Shown: one piece after another, positions 8,180 through 18,855 of the stretch
Position numbering within the stretch: position 1 is the first letter of the stretch
Layout: every line of letters starts with the position of its first letter
Source: Gnetum montanum
Taxonomy: Eukaryota; Streptophyta; Gnetopsida; Gnetales; Gnetaceae
Length of the DNA stretch: 28,846 nucleotides
Reading direction: 5' to 3'
NCBI GenBank assembly: GCA_015680685.1
Contig: MNCI01030119.1
Location: 1 to 28,846, forward strand
Program-made: the position numbers and the translations under genes
Notes under the pieces: generated by a model
The model's database searches: none
Seen by the model: the letters and a program-made list of their open reading frames with translations, nothing else
Told to the model about the DNA's origin: nothing

Positions 8180-9820
8180 TTTTTTGTATACATAAATAGT
8201 CACTTAAAATAGAGGGAGAAAAATATAGATATATAATTGGAAAACATGAGAAACAAGAAACATAAAGATATTTAATGTATCAAGAAAGCATTTTAGTAAT
8301 GGACAAGAAAATTTTGAATGGAGGAAAATTTAATTTTCAAAAATTATTAACAACAATGAATTTCTAGTAAAGGACATGTAAGAAGAAAAACTAATTTTTG
8401 GACCAATCAAAGAATTTTTCTTATTTGACATGAACATAACCTTATCTAAGATGATAGAGGGCAGAGTTACAAGACCAAATGTCATTTCTATAGAAGCTTC
8501 GAAGTGTACATGAGATACAAGTATCATATGGCTAAAAGTTAAAGATCTATTGTATTCATCTATAAGAATAAAAAAAAATACATAGATTTGTGTAAACTTT
8601 AGAGAAAAAAAATCTTATGAGTCATACCTTGAAACTATGAGCGAGATTTGTACAACAAAGTTTTGGACATGAATTAATATCATAAGATAAAAAATTTGAA
8701 CTTTTCTAAGAAGATTTACTACAAAGGCTACTTTCTTGATACTACATTTAATGTAGAAATTTACAAGGCATACAAAATATATATGTGATTTCTATTAATT
8801 TGAAAAAGGAATATAATAAAGTGCCTATAGCTATCTTATGGATGAAAATAGTGCTTGATGAATATATTAAAATTTAGTAGAATATAGAATACATAAAGTA
8901 ATTTTAGTGAAAGTATGAATAGTGATTAAATAAATGTAACAATTAAGGACAACAAGTCCCTTAATTTAAAGAGTTCCATTGCCTAATATCAATGCTCCAA
9001 TTAAATGGTAAACTTGATGAAGATATAAGAAATAGGAATGAGAAAAGATGGTTAAATGGAGAAAGGCTAGTTGTATATTATGTGAGAAAATAATTCCAAA
9101 AAAAATCAAAGAGAAAATTTTATAAGATATTAATTAAGCTTAATATTTTATAAAATTGAAAGTATATTTTCATTTAGCAATACCATTTCTCATTCCATAA
9201 AATGAAATTTGGATTTGTCTACCACTTTTTTAATAAGAGAAATCACCCATTTTATTTTATTTTATTTGATATTTAATATTAGGCTGTAAAAATTCAACAT
9301 AAGAAATAAATTAGTGTGACAAAAATATCAGCATTTAGATAATGTTACATGTTACAAGACTAAATAAATATTATAATATAAATATTGGAGAAGAGTCAAA
9401 GTGATTTCTATTATAGATAAGTTCTAAGAATAACATCTTATATGGTTTAGTCATGTTCAAAGAAAATGAGATTATGAACTCTCAAAAAATGTTACCAAAT
9501 TATAGTTTCAAGAAATCTATTACAAGAAAGATATAAAAAACATGAGAACTCATGTATCCAATTATATATTAATTTTTTATAGGAGTTTGACATATGTATA
9601 TTAATTCTCAAAATAAATATAGGTTAAAAGACCTTTTTAAAATACATCAAATGGTACTTGAACCTCATAGAAGAGATCCATGACAGAAAACAATAGCCAT
9701 GAAACTTGGGTAATGTGCCAAGTAAAAATAACATCAAGTCACAATCCTAGAATGTGATAAAGTTATATCATATGATAGGAAGGCATAGTGCCATAGAATA
9801 AAAAGACTACATCAATTGGA
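8180..9820 (+). pseudogene. RTE-type LINE ORF remnant (reverse transcriptase)
   Basis: Across shifting plus-strand frames one finds, in family order: EGEK (about 8212), an NMRNKKHKD / CIKK block, LVMDKKILNGGKFNFQKLL (8293), PNVISIEASKC, FIYKNKKKYIDLCKL, LMSHTLKL (about 8614), TTKATFLILHLM, INLKKEYNKVPIAILW (about 8795), KMVKWRKASCILCEK (about 9046), LIWFSHVQRK (about 9440) and a possible DRKA-CHRI end. These match the plant RTE consensus (VKCIKDE, GPDGIP, LMSHTMKLWERV, STTEAI, FIDLEKAYDRVP, LRWFGHVQRR). The catalytic Y-DD region appears deleted, since the distance from the FIDLEKAYDRVP block to the C-terminal block is far too short. No endonuclease is visible upstream, so the copy is 5'-truncated or too decayed. 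It is non-functional. Confidence 0.75.
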
Positions 9821-10639
9821 ATAATCATAATTTAGTATGGTTCTACATCATCATACTTTGTCATTGTTTCTATGTTGGCTTAGATTTTGGGAATTTCTCT
9901 TTTAGACTACCCAAACTTTCTAGAATTTTTTATAGATGAATTGATTTCCTATGGATAAGAATATCATGTCTTTGAATATTTTCATAATCCTCTAGGTGTT
10001 GCTAATGTTGGAATCCTTGGTTAGTTGGAAGGGGAGTGATGGATACCTTGGCAAGATGAATGAATATAGAATATATCTAATCATCCCTTTATACACTATA
10101 ATTTGGATGTTTGTGAGTTGAAGAAGAATGAGGCAAGCATGAGTGATGATCCATCTCACTTTAAAAAAAGAACATAACATATTATTTTTCTACTATAATA
10201 CGTACAATAATCATAGAAGAAGCATCCACTTCCTCAAAATTTTATTGGATAGGCATCTATGTATCTTGTAGATACCATACTAGAGAATAGGAGGCTTTTG
10301 GCTGGTACAAAACTCCTTAGACTATGTAGGTTATGGTTGTTATTCTAGAAGAGGATGAAATTTGTTCTCCTACAACTAAGTAGCATGAGGAATTAGTAAG
10401 TCCTTCATAGACACTTTTGAACTTTAATTGGTTAATTCAACCTTTCATAGTTACAATTTACAAACAAAGTTTAGATCTAGTTTTTAACAAAACTAATAAG
10501 GGGTATAGTTGGATTTGATTTAGATTTGATTGTGTAGTATGGGAGAAATTTGCAACCTTCTACCATTTTAAATAGTGTGAAATATTATGATGATATTATC
10601 AATATTTAGAACATGGTTTTGGACTAATTACATAAAAAA
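9821..10639. other. Unassigned AT-rich stretch
   Basis: I see no recognisable gene, RNA or repeat here. It lies between the LINE remnant and the DUF4283 fragment. It may contain the rest of the minus-strand open reading frame to which the DUF4283 fragment belonged, but no domain can be read. Confidence 0.4.
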
Positions 10640-11088
10640 CCTATTTATGTATATACCTATTGCATTTTCTTGTAGTTTGAAGGGAGGCTTTCATTCAACA
10701 TGGAGTTTAAGGAACCTCCATGTACTCTTCAACCTTAGTTTCTATAATTCATATGTTTTTTAGAATCGCATCCATACATAAAATTTAGCTAGGACCATTC
10801 TCGATAGTGAGGTAGTGATCTTGTCAAGCTTGATCAATTCACTAAATCCTATTGTGATTTGTTCCAAAAAGAAGATTTCCCATAATTCCATGGAAACGTT
10901 AAGGATCCTAACCCAAATGAAAATCCTCCAGAAAAGCTTGGTGTTGAATTCCATCCTTGGTTATCACTTTGTCAATGCAATATCCCTAGCTCTAAAGAAT
11001 CATAGACCATTAACAAGGACCCAATCCCTATCATGAGCAATCTAGATATCAAATTGAAATAGTTCCTCATGAAGGGAAATAACATAGG
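10640..11088 (-). pseudogene. DUF4283 / LINE ORF1-type gag remnant
   Basis: The minus strand reads DRDWVLVNGL-FF, then FIWVRILNVSMELWE, FIEFGELIKLDK-like residues (here FSELIKLDKITTSLSRMVLA) and a VWMRF end. This is the DUF4283 pattern (WVL--GPWFF ... PVWVRLPNLPLE-W ... F--LD--T----R-A--CV). Further left PPFKLQENAIG may be the ruined zinc knuckle (zf-CCHC_4) that normally follows. Such proteins are the RNA-binding ORF1 of plant L1-like LINEs. The fragment stops abruptly at the left border of element B, whose insertion interrupts it; the N-terminal continuation should lie after 18860. It contains stops. Confidence 0.65.
11084..11088. repeat. Left target-site duplication of element B
   Basis: ATAGG lies immediately left of the LTR. 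CTAGG follows the right LTR at 18856-18860. Four of five bases agree, which is consistent with an old 5-bp duplication. Confidence 0.55.
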
Positions 11089-11989
11089 TGATGAGTGACG
11101 AAGTACCCCCTATGTCCAACCATACAAATCACAAAGCATTCATAGGTGATTTGGTCAAATTCCATGGACTTTATTGTTTCTGATGCACTAGTCTTCTAGG
11201 AAGTGAATCTTGCCTTAAGGTCATTCATTGTCTTCCGAATTACACATGTGACATACAATGGTATGGTTAAGTGTAATTGAGGCATCTAATTTTTATTATT
11301 TTTTATTTTATGGTTTTGGTGTTTAAAGAGAGATAAAGTAATTGGATTAACTAATTAACTAGTATCTAAGCAGTCCTAACATAAGCATTCAGTTCCACTT
11401 TCTACAAACATCTTGAACCCATGTATCCATTTCTGGGTTACCAAGTGCTATGCTATTGGGCATACCAAGAAATAATGTTACTGGGATTACCAAGTTAATA
11501 CATGTTACACTCGAAGTGGTTGTACTTATGTATTTAATCTATCTACTTATCTCGCTTAACTAGCTTAATTATTGGAAAATATTAAATAAATAACTAAAAA
11601 TATTAAATGCATAAATGAAACATTTTATTTATCCATAATGCTGCAAGGTTTATCAAAATGTTCGTCTTTATTTCCGCACACATTGTCGTGCTTAGGTACA
11701 ATAATGCTCGAATAAAGATCCGTACACTCAATGACTCTTGCTATGGGCACTCGGGAAAAATATTCTACCTATCAAATGGACAAAATGTAAGAGCTCTACT
11801 ACTACTATGAAAATTGATGCCAAAAATGCAGTTGATGAGCTCATATTTATAGACCAAAATAGACCCCTGCATCGATGGGGCCGTGACGATGCAATAGACT
11901 ACGTTGATAGGGACTCGTCGATGGGGCCTAGTTAACGTAACTAACTGCATTGATGGGGTCCAGTCGATGTGACAAAATGAAACTCATCA
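11089..11989 (-). repeat. 3' LTR of element B
   Basis: It begins with TGATGAGTGACGAAG and ends with GAAACTCATCA on the plus strand, giving 8-bp inverted ends. Its TATA box (TATAAATA, minus strand) is at about 11852-11843. An AATAAAG hexamer on the minus strand near 11675-11666 could be the polyadenylation signal in R. Its U3 (11860-11989) has a cluster of CGATGGGG-type repeats. Confidence 0.88.
11869..11960 (-). repeat. CGATGGGG-type repeat cluster in U3 of element B
   Basis: GCATCGATGGGGCC (11869-11882), TCGTCGATGGGGCC (11915-11928) and GCATTGATGGGGTC (11947-11960) are three near-copies, with four weaker CGATG/CGTTGAT units between them. They lie upstream of the TATA box in transcription sense, where enhancers of plant LTRs sit. 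The right LTR has the same units, eroded mainly by CpG to TpG/CpA changes. Confidence 0.6.
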
Positions 11990-11998
11990 TGCCCCCAT
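11990..11998 (-). other. Possible polypurine tract of element B
   Basis: The minus strand reads CATGGGGGCA directly before the 3' LTR start. A short G-run at this position is expected for second-strand priming. The purine run is short and flanked by pyrimidines, so the call is modest. Confidence 0.45.
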
Positions 11999-12530
11999 GA
12001 ATGAATGAACATTTTTCCTCGAGTTCTTTACAAAATTGGAAAAGTATGGATTATTGACTGGGTTTTGACATAACAAAACAAAACAACATAGACATAATAG
12101 TACTTAGTGCTTAGTGTACAAATCAACATATTACAAAAATTACGATGTTCATGATACAAAATTAAACACCATGACATGATTCTTCAAAATTGGATAGCAT
12201 GTTCTTTGATGGCATGAAGTTGGTGGAGAAGGTTAAATAGTCCTAAGTGGTGGTGGCCCTTGAGGTTTTGATGGACCTTCACTGGCTTTAGGCATCTATG
12301 GTGGTTAAGGTGGTTATGGTTGTCCTACTAGTGCTACAACTTTAGGTGCAAGAAAAAAGCATCTAGCAATGCCTTCATTTTCTCTTCTTTACTCCTAGGA
12401 TCGTTCATGGTCCATGCAGCTTCATCGATGTGGTTTAGGGTTGGAACATCCCAAGGATAAGGAAAAATAGGAAATAGCTCCTTGACATTGACAAACTAGG
12501 CCACAAATTTCTTGCATCAATGTTAAATGC
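11999..12530 (-). other. Element B region between ORF2 and 3' LTR
   Basis: The part near 12400-12530 reads as a frameshifted tail of ORF2 (DEAAWTMNDPRSKEEKMKALL and a His-rich end). The remainder up to the LTR is non-coding. No env-like or integrase sequence is seen. Confidence 0.45.
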
Positions 12531-15094
12531 TCAAAGTGTGTCTTGCAATGCTTGGTAGTTTTTCATTTGTTTGGCCAGGTTCTCTATGATTGATATTTGA
12601 TTAATGAATCTTACCTTGAGAACCTCAAGTTCAGCATTTTCCACTACAAGCTTTTGCTTGGTGTCTTTATGAGTTTTGAACTCGGCCTTGTACAATAAGT
12701 ACGAGCTGACCACTTGCTTCTCAAGCTTAGACCGTGGTTGTTCAGTAGTTAGCATTGCCAAGTATGCATAGTGAAGGTTGGACAGCTCCATGTATTTCAT
12801 CATCTCATCAATCTACAATTCCTTCATGCATATTTTTGCCTTATTGTAGGCATGAATCCCATTGACAATGGGTTGCTACATTTCTCTACCTTGTTGGAGT
12901 TGCTAGAGGGCCTCATTAACCTTTGCCTTCATGAGTTGGATATGCTTTTCATTTACCTCCTTTTGTAGGCCAACCTTGTGTATGTAATGATTTTTAACTT
13001 TTTCAAATTTTAGAGCTTTGTTTTTCCAAGTGGCGATCTCAATGGCTAATTTTTGACATAAGAAGCTGACCTCCTCCATGGAGAGATTATGATTCATCAC
13101 TACCACTTGTCTTAATTTGACGTTTACCCTAGTAAGCTACTCTTGCTATTGATGGATAAATTCTTCTAGTTGTTGTTTTTGTGCATCAACGTTATACAGG
13201 CAATGATTTTTTGCAATCAAGGATTCATTTTCTTAACACATCTGTATCAAGTCCTTTCATACTACGTGAGTTATAGCTTCTACTATTGACTGATTGAAGA
13301 CCACCATTACCATTTTTTCCTCAACCCGCTTAAGCTATTCTTAAAGCTATTGAAAGGCTTTATCTCATGTTATTGTAGGGTTGATAAGAGTAGGGTCAAC
13401 AATTTGGGCATGTAATTTGGCAACTTCCACAGCCAAGAATTGATTATGTGCTTGAGTTGTTTCAAGTTTCCCTTCTAAAATAAGGCACTTGCCCTTTTTC
13501 TCTAGTAGCTCTGACTAGGTTACAGTGATGATGTCTAGAAAATCAAAGATATCCAAAATCAGTTGCCCAATTCCCACCAGTCAATCCTGCAATTCTTCAT
13601 GCTGGGTTGCACTTAATCTCCTGCTGATTATCCCTATGGACACCTACACATCTCTTAATATAGAAACACCTAGTTCAAGTTCCATAAGTGCATTTAACAT
13701 CTCAGTGACTCAATCAATAATGATCTCTGCAGTTGTCTCTTTCCCCTAGTATTACATCACCAATACAATTGCCTCCTCACCCTCCTCCAAATGCATCAAA
13801 ATGGAAGCAACATTTCTAGAGATTTCTAGGAATAGATGATGCTGAGAGAGAGACACCATCACCTCTTAGGCACTTGGATTTGACCTCACAGGCAACTATG
13901 TTCATTGGACAAACAACATTGATCCACCTACCTCCATCTAGTTGATTATACAAGCCACTTCTCTAAGGTGACTCAGGGTCTATCTATACATAGATGGGTC
14001 TCCACCACTAATTCCTTCCTACTAGTCTCATTGTTGCAAGAGCTACTCTCAAATTTTAGCATGCACTAAACCTCATTGTGGGCCTTCAGTGTTTACTCAT
14101 GAGTAGGTGGTGGAGGTGGTTGTTGCTACTCCTCCTTTGTGGTTATGGTAGGTATCTTTTCTTTCATCATTTTGGCTAAAAAAGAAATAAGAGCATGTAT
14201 GAGTGTATCATTTACATGGTAGACTATCCTTGCCCTTTAGAATAATTTTTTGATTAAGCAAGGAAAGGGCAAGTTTTTTCTCCCATGTTTATTCTCCTTG
14301 AAGTAGTTCTCTATTTCTAAAAGGATTAGTTATGGAAGATTGGTTGGAAATTTTCCGCTTAAAGTGGTGCATGCCTAGGCATAGAAGGTTGTCACCTTAT
14401 TGGGCCTCACTATTGGATTGAGGTGGTAGGCTACTATCTTAAAATAAACTCGCTTTTCCATTGTGAGCATGCCAAACTCTTTACGATCAACCCCATAACA
14501 CTGTTGAGTCCACTCCTTCTTTGCTCCAAGATCAGCTTATGTGGACAACTCTACTAGTTATGTTTCTACATTAGGCAACCCAAGGACTTGTGCAATGGCT
14601 TCTACTGAATAGGATACTTGGATATCCTTTATTTTCATAGCATCTCCTACTCTCCTATTGTTCTAAGAGACATAAGTTTCTCCCATGTACCACTCTCCAC
14701 TGGAAGTGATGATTGGCAACATGGGAGAGGCTTGCAGTTGAGCTCTAACATATTCTAGAGCTTGTTCAAAGAATGGCTTGAAGTTATATTCTTGAAGAAT
14801 TAAGCATTGAATTTCATTGTTCCTGATTATGTCGAGGAAGGCCTATGTGAGTGTGAATTCTAGTATAGGTACAAGGCCTGGTGCCTTGCCTCACTATGAA
14901 TGTTCCAATGTAGCTTCTTCTTCGAGAATCTATCGGATAGATTCCACCTTGACCTCATCTTTGAGGGGTCCTATTGCTTGGGTTGCCTCAACCTATTCTT
15001 AGCCATGTTCTTATTGGCCTCCTTCTCCTCTAGGTCACTTCTCCCATGGTTGCAATGGTCCTTCCTCTTACAGTCTCTTTGATCTTGGTGCCAT
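12531..15094 (-). pseudogene. ORF2 of element B (plant transposon-protein-like domain plus long coiled coil)
   Basis: One minus-strand frame can be read from ATG at 15094 for about 850 codons, interrupted by roughly 25 stops, many of TGG-to-TAG or CAA-to-TAA type. The start MAPRSKRL matches MAPKCGQ in D. The N-terminal domain (about residues 85-330) contains PMLPIITSSGEWYMGETY, VSYSVEAIAQVLGLPN, KKEWTQQCYGVDRKEFGML, EKRVYFKIVAYHLNP and LPFPCLIKKLF. From about residue 430 the chain is helical and heptad-rich, with QKQQLEEF, VEEKMVMVVF, EKHIQLMKAKVNEAL and VENAELEVLKVRF. After the stop at 12531 a similar chain goes on in another frame for about 60 codons. The N-terminal part resembles the putative plant transposon protein family; the role is unknown. 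It follows gag behind a predicted 293-bp intron and is the only other gene in the element. Confidence 0.75.
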
Positions 15095-15387
15095 CTGTAA
15101 TCACACATAATAACAAATTAGTAATTATTATGTAACTTAAAATGATTGGAATACCTTTTCTCATAAGGGAGTTACATTTGGCTAAGGTATGATTATGGCT
15201 AGATGGATTAGATATTTAATTATTAATTTAATCTTTGATTTACCAAAGTTGTTAAAGGGGTTAAATTTTTCAAAAATTTATGATTTAATAACATTTCATA
15301 TCTTAACTCTCTGAGCTAGTTAGAAAAAATTTCAAAAATTTTCCATCAAAACCTTGGTGTTTGCTACCCCCATGACTAAGAACTTAC
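15095..15387 (-). other. Predicted 293-bp intron between gag and ORF2 of element B
   Basis: The minus strand reads CAAAG/GTAAGTTC at the donor and TGTGATTACAG/ATGG at the acceptor. Both match plant splice consensus. A perfect TACTAAT branch site (15123-15117) lies 22 bases before the acceptor ATG junction. The interior is AT-rich and without a reading frame. The intron ends exactly at the ORF2 ATG. D keeps the same branch site at the same distance. Splicing is inferred from sequence only. Confidence 0.6.
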
Positions 15388-15507
15388 CTTTGGTAATTGC
15401 AAGATTGAAGAATGGGGTGATTTGGATAAATAGTACATGAGTCAGAGGCTTGGGATCAGAAGAAGGGTCTTTTTCTAGATCGATTGTCTAATCCCTTAGC
15501 TAGAAAG

Positions 15508-17800
15508 CTAGTTGTGAATGTATAACCCTTGTAGCATTTCGTTGCTGCAACTATGGAGGAATCTCACCTTGCATAGATGGAGCAAGATGTAGCTAGGTTG
15601 AGGGTGGAGGTGTATGTGCAGATGAATGCAAAGAGTGCTATGAATATGGGTTTTCTTCTTGAGTAGATGGTAAATGTGTTCGATGGTACTCCAAAGGGTA
15701 ATAGTGATGCTGAAATGAGGCATAACTTGCAAAACTTCTTGGAGAGATAGGTTGTTGAACATAGTATCTGTACAAATTTGGTTACCTATAAGGATACTGT
15801 CACCTTGGTGGTGGCATTTCCCATGATTGTGATTGATGCCACTATTGGTATTGCTCATATGGTTGTGGTGGAGCTCCACTTCGATAGTAAGCTTATTGTT
15901 GCTAGTGGAACTGCCTTGGATTGCCTTGGGGATAAGGTAATTGTCTAGGTACTTTCCTACACACTAGTTGAGGATTCAATGCATACACCCCAAACTCTTG
16001 TAAGCATAACACCATGGGGCAACACCCCTTTGGATGTTTGTATTGAAAGATGTCACAACCAACATCATCTTTGGAGTCTATCTCCACAACTTCCTCAATG
16101 AAAGTAGTTTTTCCCTTACCTCTTTGGTAGGCATGTTTAGCTTATTTTCACTTCCTACCATTATGATTACTATTTTTCTCTTTGGATTCTTTAGCAATCT
16201 TCATAACAATTTGGAATTTTTCATCTAAAGAGTTTCATAATTTCTCAACCTTTGCTAAAACATCATAAACAAATTTTTGGATAGGTAAGGCTTTCCTGTT
16301 CATCACTTCATCGAGTGGTGACTCCTCCTCACCACAAAATTAGACCTCTCATTTCCTAATGGAAGGGTCCATATTATACTCTTTTGCACTTTCCCTCTTT
16401 CACAACTCACCTTCTTATTTTGCTACTTGCTCTATTAGCCTTTGGATTTGATGAGCTCTCAGTTCAGACAATCTCCCTTGGGCATACACCTTAAGAGTTC
16501 TTCTAGTTTCTACTCTAAGCCCATCTATGATGTGGCAAACTTGTTCCCTTTCGGAATAACCATGCCTAGGGCATCGGTGTAAGAGTGAATAATATCTTCC
16601 CATAGCAACGTCCAAGGGTTCATGTGTTCCTTGTTTCCATCCTTGGATTTTCCTCCTCATATTAGACACTCTAGAGTATGTTTGATATTTGTTTTTGACT
16701 AGCTCTAACATAGTACTCCATATATGGATAGATTCTAGCTCTAATGACCACTACAAGCTTTTAGCTTTCTTAATGTGTCCTAGGGAAGACCTTGAGTTTC
16801 TACCATTCATTTTCTATGTTCTATAAGGCACATGCATCATGGAAAGCTTGTAGATGTGTTTGTGAATTAGAGTTGTATCCCCCTTAAAATCTTGGGATAT
16901 TATTCATGTCTAAATTCTTGATCCTACTATCTTTCACATGCTTGGTTGGGATCTTTATTATCTTTGCAATGTTGCGCATGCTTCAATTTTCCAACAAATA
17001 TTCATCATTATCACTATGTCGATGATGTCAATGATGGTTTCGACCATCCCTTTGGTCTCGGTGGCCTTCATAGTCATTTTTTTTCATTGATCACCTTCAT
17101 CATGATTATTTCAACAACTTCTATGAGAACCAGTAGATGAAGAGGAATGTTCAAAATTAGATGAAGAAGATGAAGGAGAAGGTGGACCACCATCGCCACC
17201 ATGGTGTCCACTACCATGTGTCTGCTCATTACGACCACCATCCTTAGATCCCTTGCTATTGTGATGTTTACTCGAGTCCCTATCCTAACTATCACTTTTT
17301 CTTGAACCTGGTTGATGAATTATGGATTGTAGGTTTAGGGTCACATCCTCATTAGTAACAACAAGGGGTGGAGAGTTTTCATGTTGAGAACCCTCAAATG
17401 GAAGATCCTCATTATCATCTTGATTTAGTAGGAACAAATGGTTACTAAAGTATTTTCCTTTTGCAAGGTCATGGTGCTTTGCCTAGTGTTGATCTCGCTT
17501 GCATTATGTTTATATGGGATGGTAATCCCAAGTTTCATGATCATCCACAACGTATTCATCATGAAGATCTAAGATGCCTAACCTCTAAAGGATTTGAAAC
17601 AGCATCCTAGGCACAAATCGATAAGGAGGCAATCCAATATTGCCCTCCATGTCATGCCAATGCAATTGCTCATCTTGATGTAGGATGAATTTGAATTTTA
17701 GTACATACTCATTTGGATGGGTATATACCACTTTGCACTCTTGTGGGACTAGTAGTTTGACATTTTCATGCCTGTGGGAAGAAGACATTTTGCAAAACAA
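15508..17800 (-). pseudogene. gag: Gag of element B, decayed
   Basis: The N-terminal block (17800-17585) has PQECKVVYTHPNEYVLKFKF, LHQDEQLHWHDMEGNIGLPP and aligns with A and C. A long Ser/His/Asp-rich, probably disordered, linker follows (about 17450-17080). The Retrotrans_gag-like capsid part (16711-16415) is uninterrupted: YQTYSRVSNMRRKIQGWKQG, HEPLDVAMGRYYSLLHRC, HGYSEREQVCHIIDGLR, and LSELRAHQIQRLIEQVAK. A zinc-knuckle-like CDIFQYKHPKGCC lies at 16057-16019, followed by LQEFGVYALNP and a Pro/Tyr/Ser-rich tail. Capsid protein of a retrotransposon particle; it binds RNA. There are several stops and frame changes overall, although the capsid core is clean over 98 codons. Confidence 0.8.
16019..16057 (-). 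other. Zinc-knuckle-like motif in element B Gag
   Basis: CDIFQYKHPKGCC has C-x6-H-x4-C; the phenylalanine stands where A has cysteine. With A and D this points to an ancestral C-x2-C-x3-H-x4-C, one residue shorter than the usual retroviral knuckle. Confidence 0.6.
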
Positions 17801-17921
17801 ATAAAATTATTAGTATTCTTAGTAGTTATATGTTGTGTGAAAGTGATGTTAACCTTGAGTTCATCCAATGATATAAATAATATTTACTAATCCTAGATAG
17901 TGCATGTTTCAACAAACAAAG

Positions 17922-17939
17922 TCTCCAACAATGGCACTA
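17922..17939 (-). other. Primer-binding site of element B (tRNA-Asp type)
   Basis: The minus strand reads TAGTGCCATTGTTGGAGA one base after the LTR end. It differs from the tRNA-Asp complement TGGCGCCGTTGCCGGGGA at six positions, all transitions. Confidence 0.75.
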
Positions 17940-17940
17940 A

Positions 17941-18855
17941 TGATGAGTGACGAAGTACCCCTATGCCCAACCATAGGAATCACAAAGCATTCATGCATGA
18001 TCCAGTCAAATTCCATGGACTTTATAGTTTCTAGTGCACTAGTCTTCTAGGAAGTGAATTTTTCCTTAAGGTCATTCATCATCTTCTCAATTACACTTGT
18101 GAGATAAACTAGTATGGTTAAGTGTAATTGAGGCATCTGATTTTTATCGTTTTGTATTTTATGATTTTGGTGTTTAAAGAGAGATAGAGTAATTGGATTA
18201 ACTAATTTAATTTAACTAATTAACTAGTATCTAAGCAATCCTAACATAAGAATCTAGCCCCACTTTCTGCACACATCTTGAACCCACATATCCACTACTA
18301 GGTTACCAAGCGTTGCACTACTGGGCGTACCAAGCAATAATGTTACTAGGATTATCAAGCAAATACATGTTATGTTTGAAGCGGTCATACTTATGTATTT
18401 AATCTATCTAGCTTATCTTGCTTAATTAGCTTAATTATTGGAAAATATTGAATAAATAACTAAAACTATTAAATGCATAAATAAAAAATTTAAGCTATCC
18501 AAAATGCTACAAGATTTATCACAAAGCTCATCTTTATTGTCGCACACACTATCATGCTCAGGTACAACAATGCTCAAATAAAGATATGTACACTCAATGA
18601 CTCTTGTTATGGGCACTTGGAAAAAATATTCTAACTTTCAAATGGACAAATTGCAAGAGCTCTACTACTACTATGAAAATTGATGCCATAAATGTATTTG
18701 GTAAACTCATATTTATAGACCAAAACAAACCCCTGCATCGACAGGGTCGCATCAATGTAATAGACTGTGTCAATGGGGCCTCGTCAATGGGACCTAGTTG
18801 ACACAACTGACTACGTTGACAAGGCCCAATCAAAATGACAGACCGAAACTCATCA
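17941..18855 (-). repeat. 5' LTR of element B
   Basis: The borders TGATGAGTGACG and GAAACTCATCA are as in the left LTR. It carries the TATA box (TATAAATA, about 18718-18709, minus strand). Compared with the left LTR it has an extra 13-bp AATTTAATTTAACT-like insertion near 18205. On the U3/R side it has lost many CpGs that the left copy keeps; on the U5 side it keeps some that the left lost. Confidence 0.88.

Larger units (their letters stand above)
11089..18855 (-). mobile_element. Element B: complete LTR-to-LTR non-autonomous retrotransposon
   Basis: Two related LTRs (11089-11989, 901 bp; 17941-18855, 915 bp) with TGATGAGT...ACTCATCA ends frame a 5.95-kb interior on the minus strand. Next to the right LTR is a tRNA-Asp-like primer site; next to the left LTR is a G-run that could be the polypurine tract. 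The interior holds only gag (about 17800-15508) and ORF2 (15094-12531), with a predicted intron between them. No protease, reverse transcriptase, RNase H or integrase is visible, and the space between gag and ORF2 is too short for them. It therefore depended on enzymes from another element. By eye the LTRs are about 85% identical, mostly through transitions, so the insertion is old. Confidence 0.85.
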
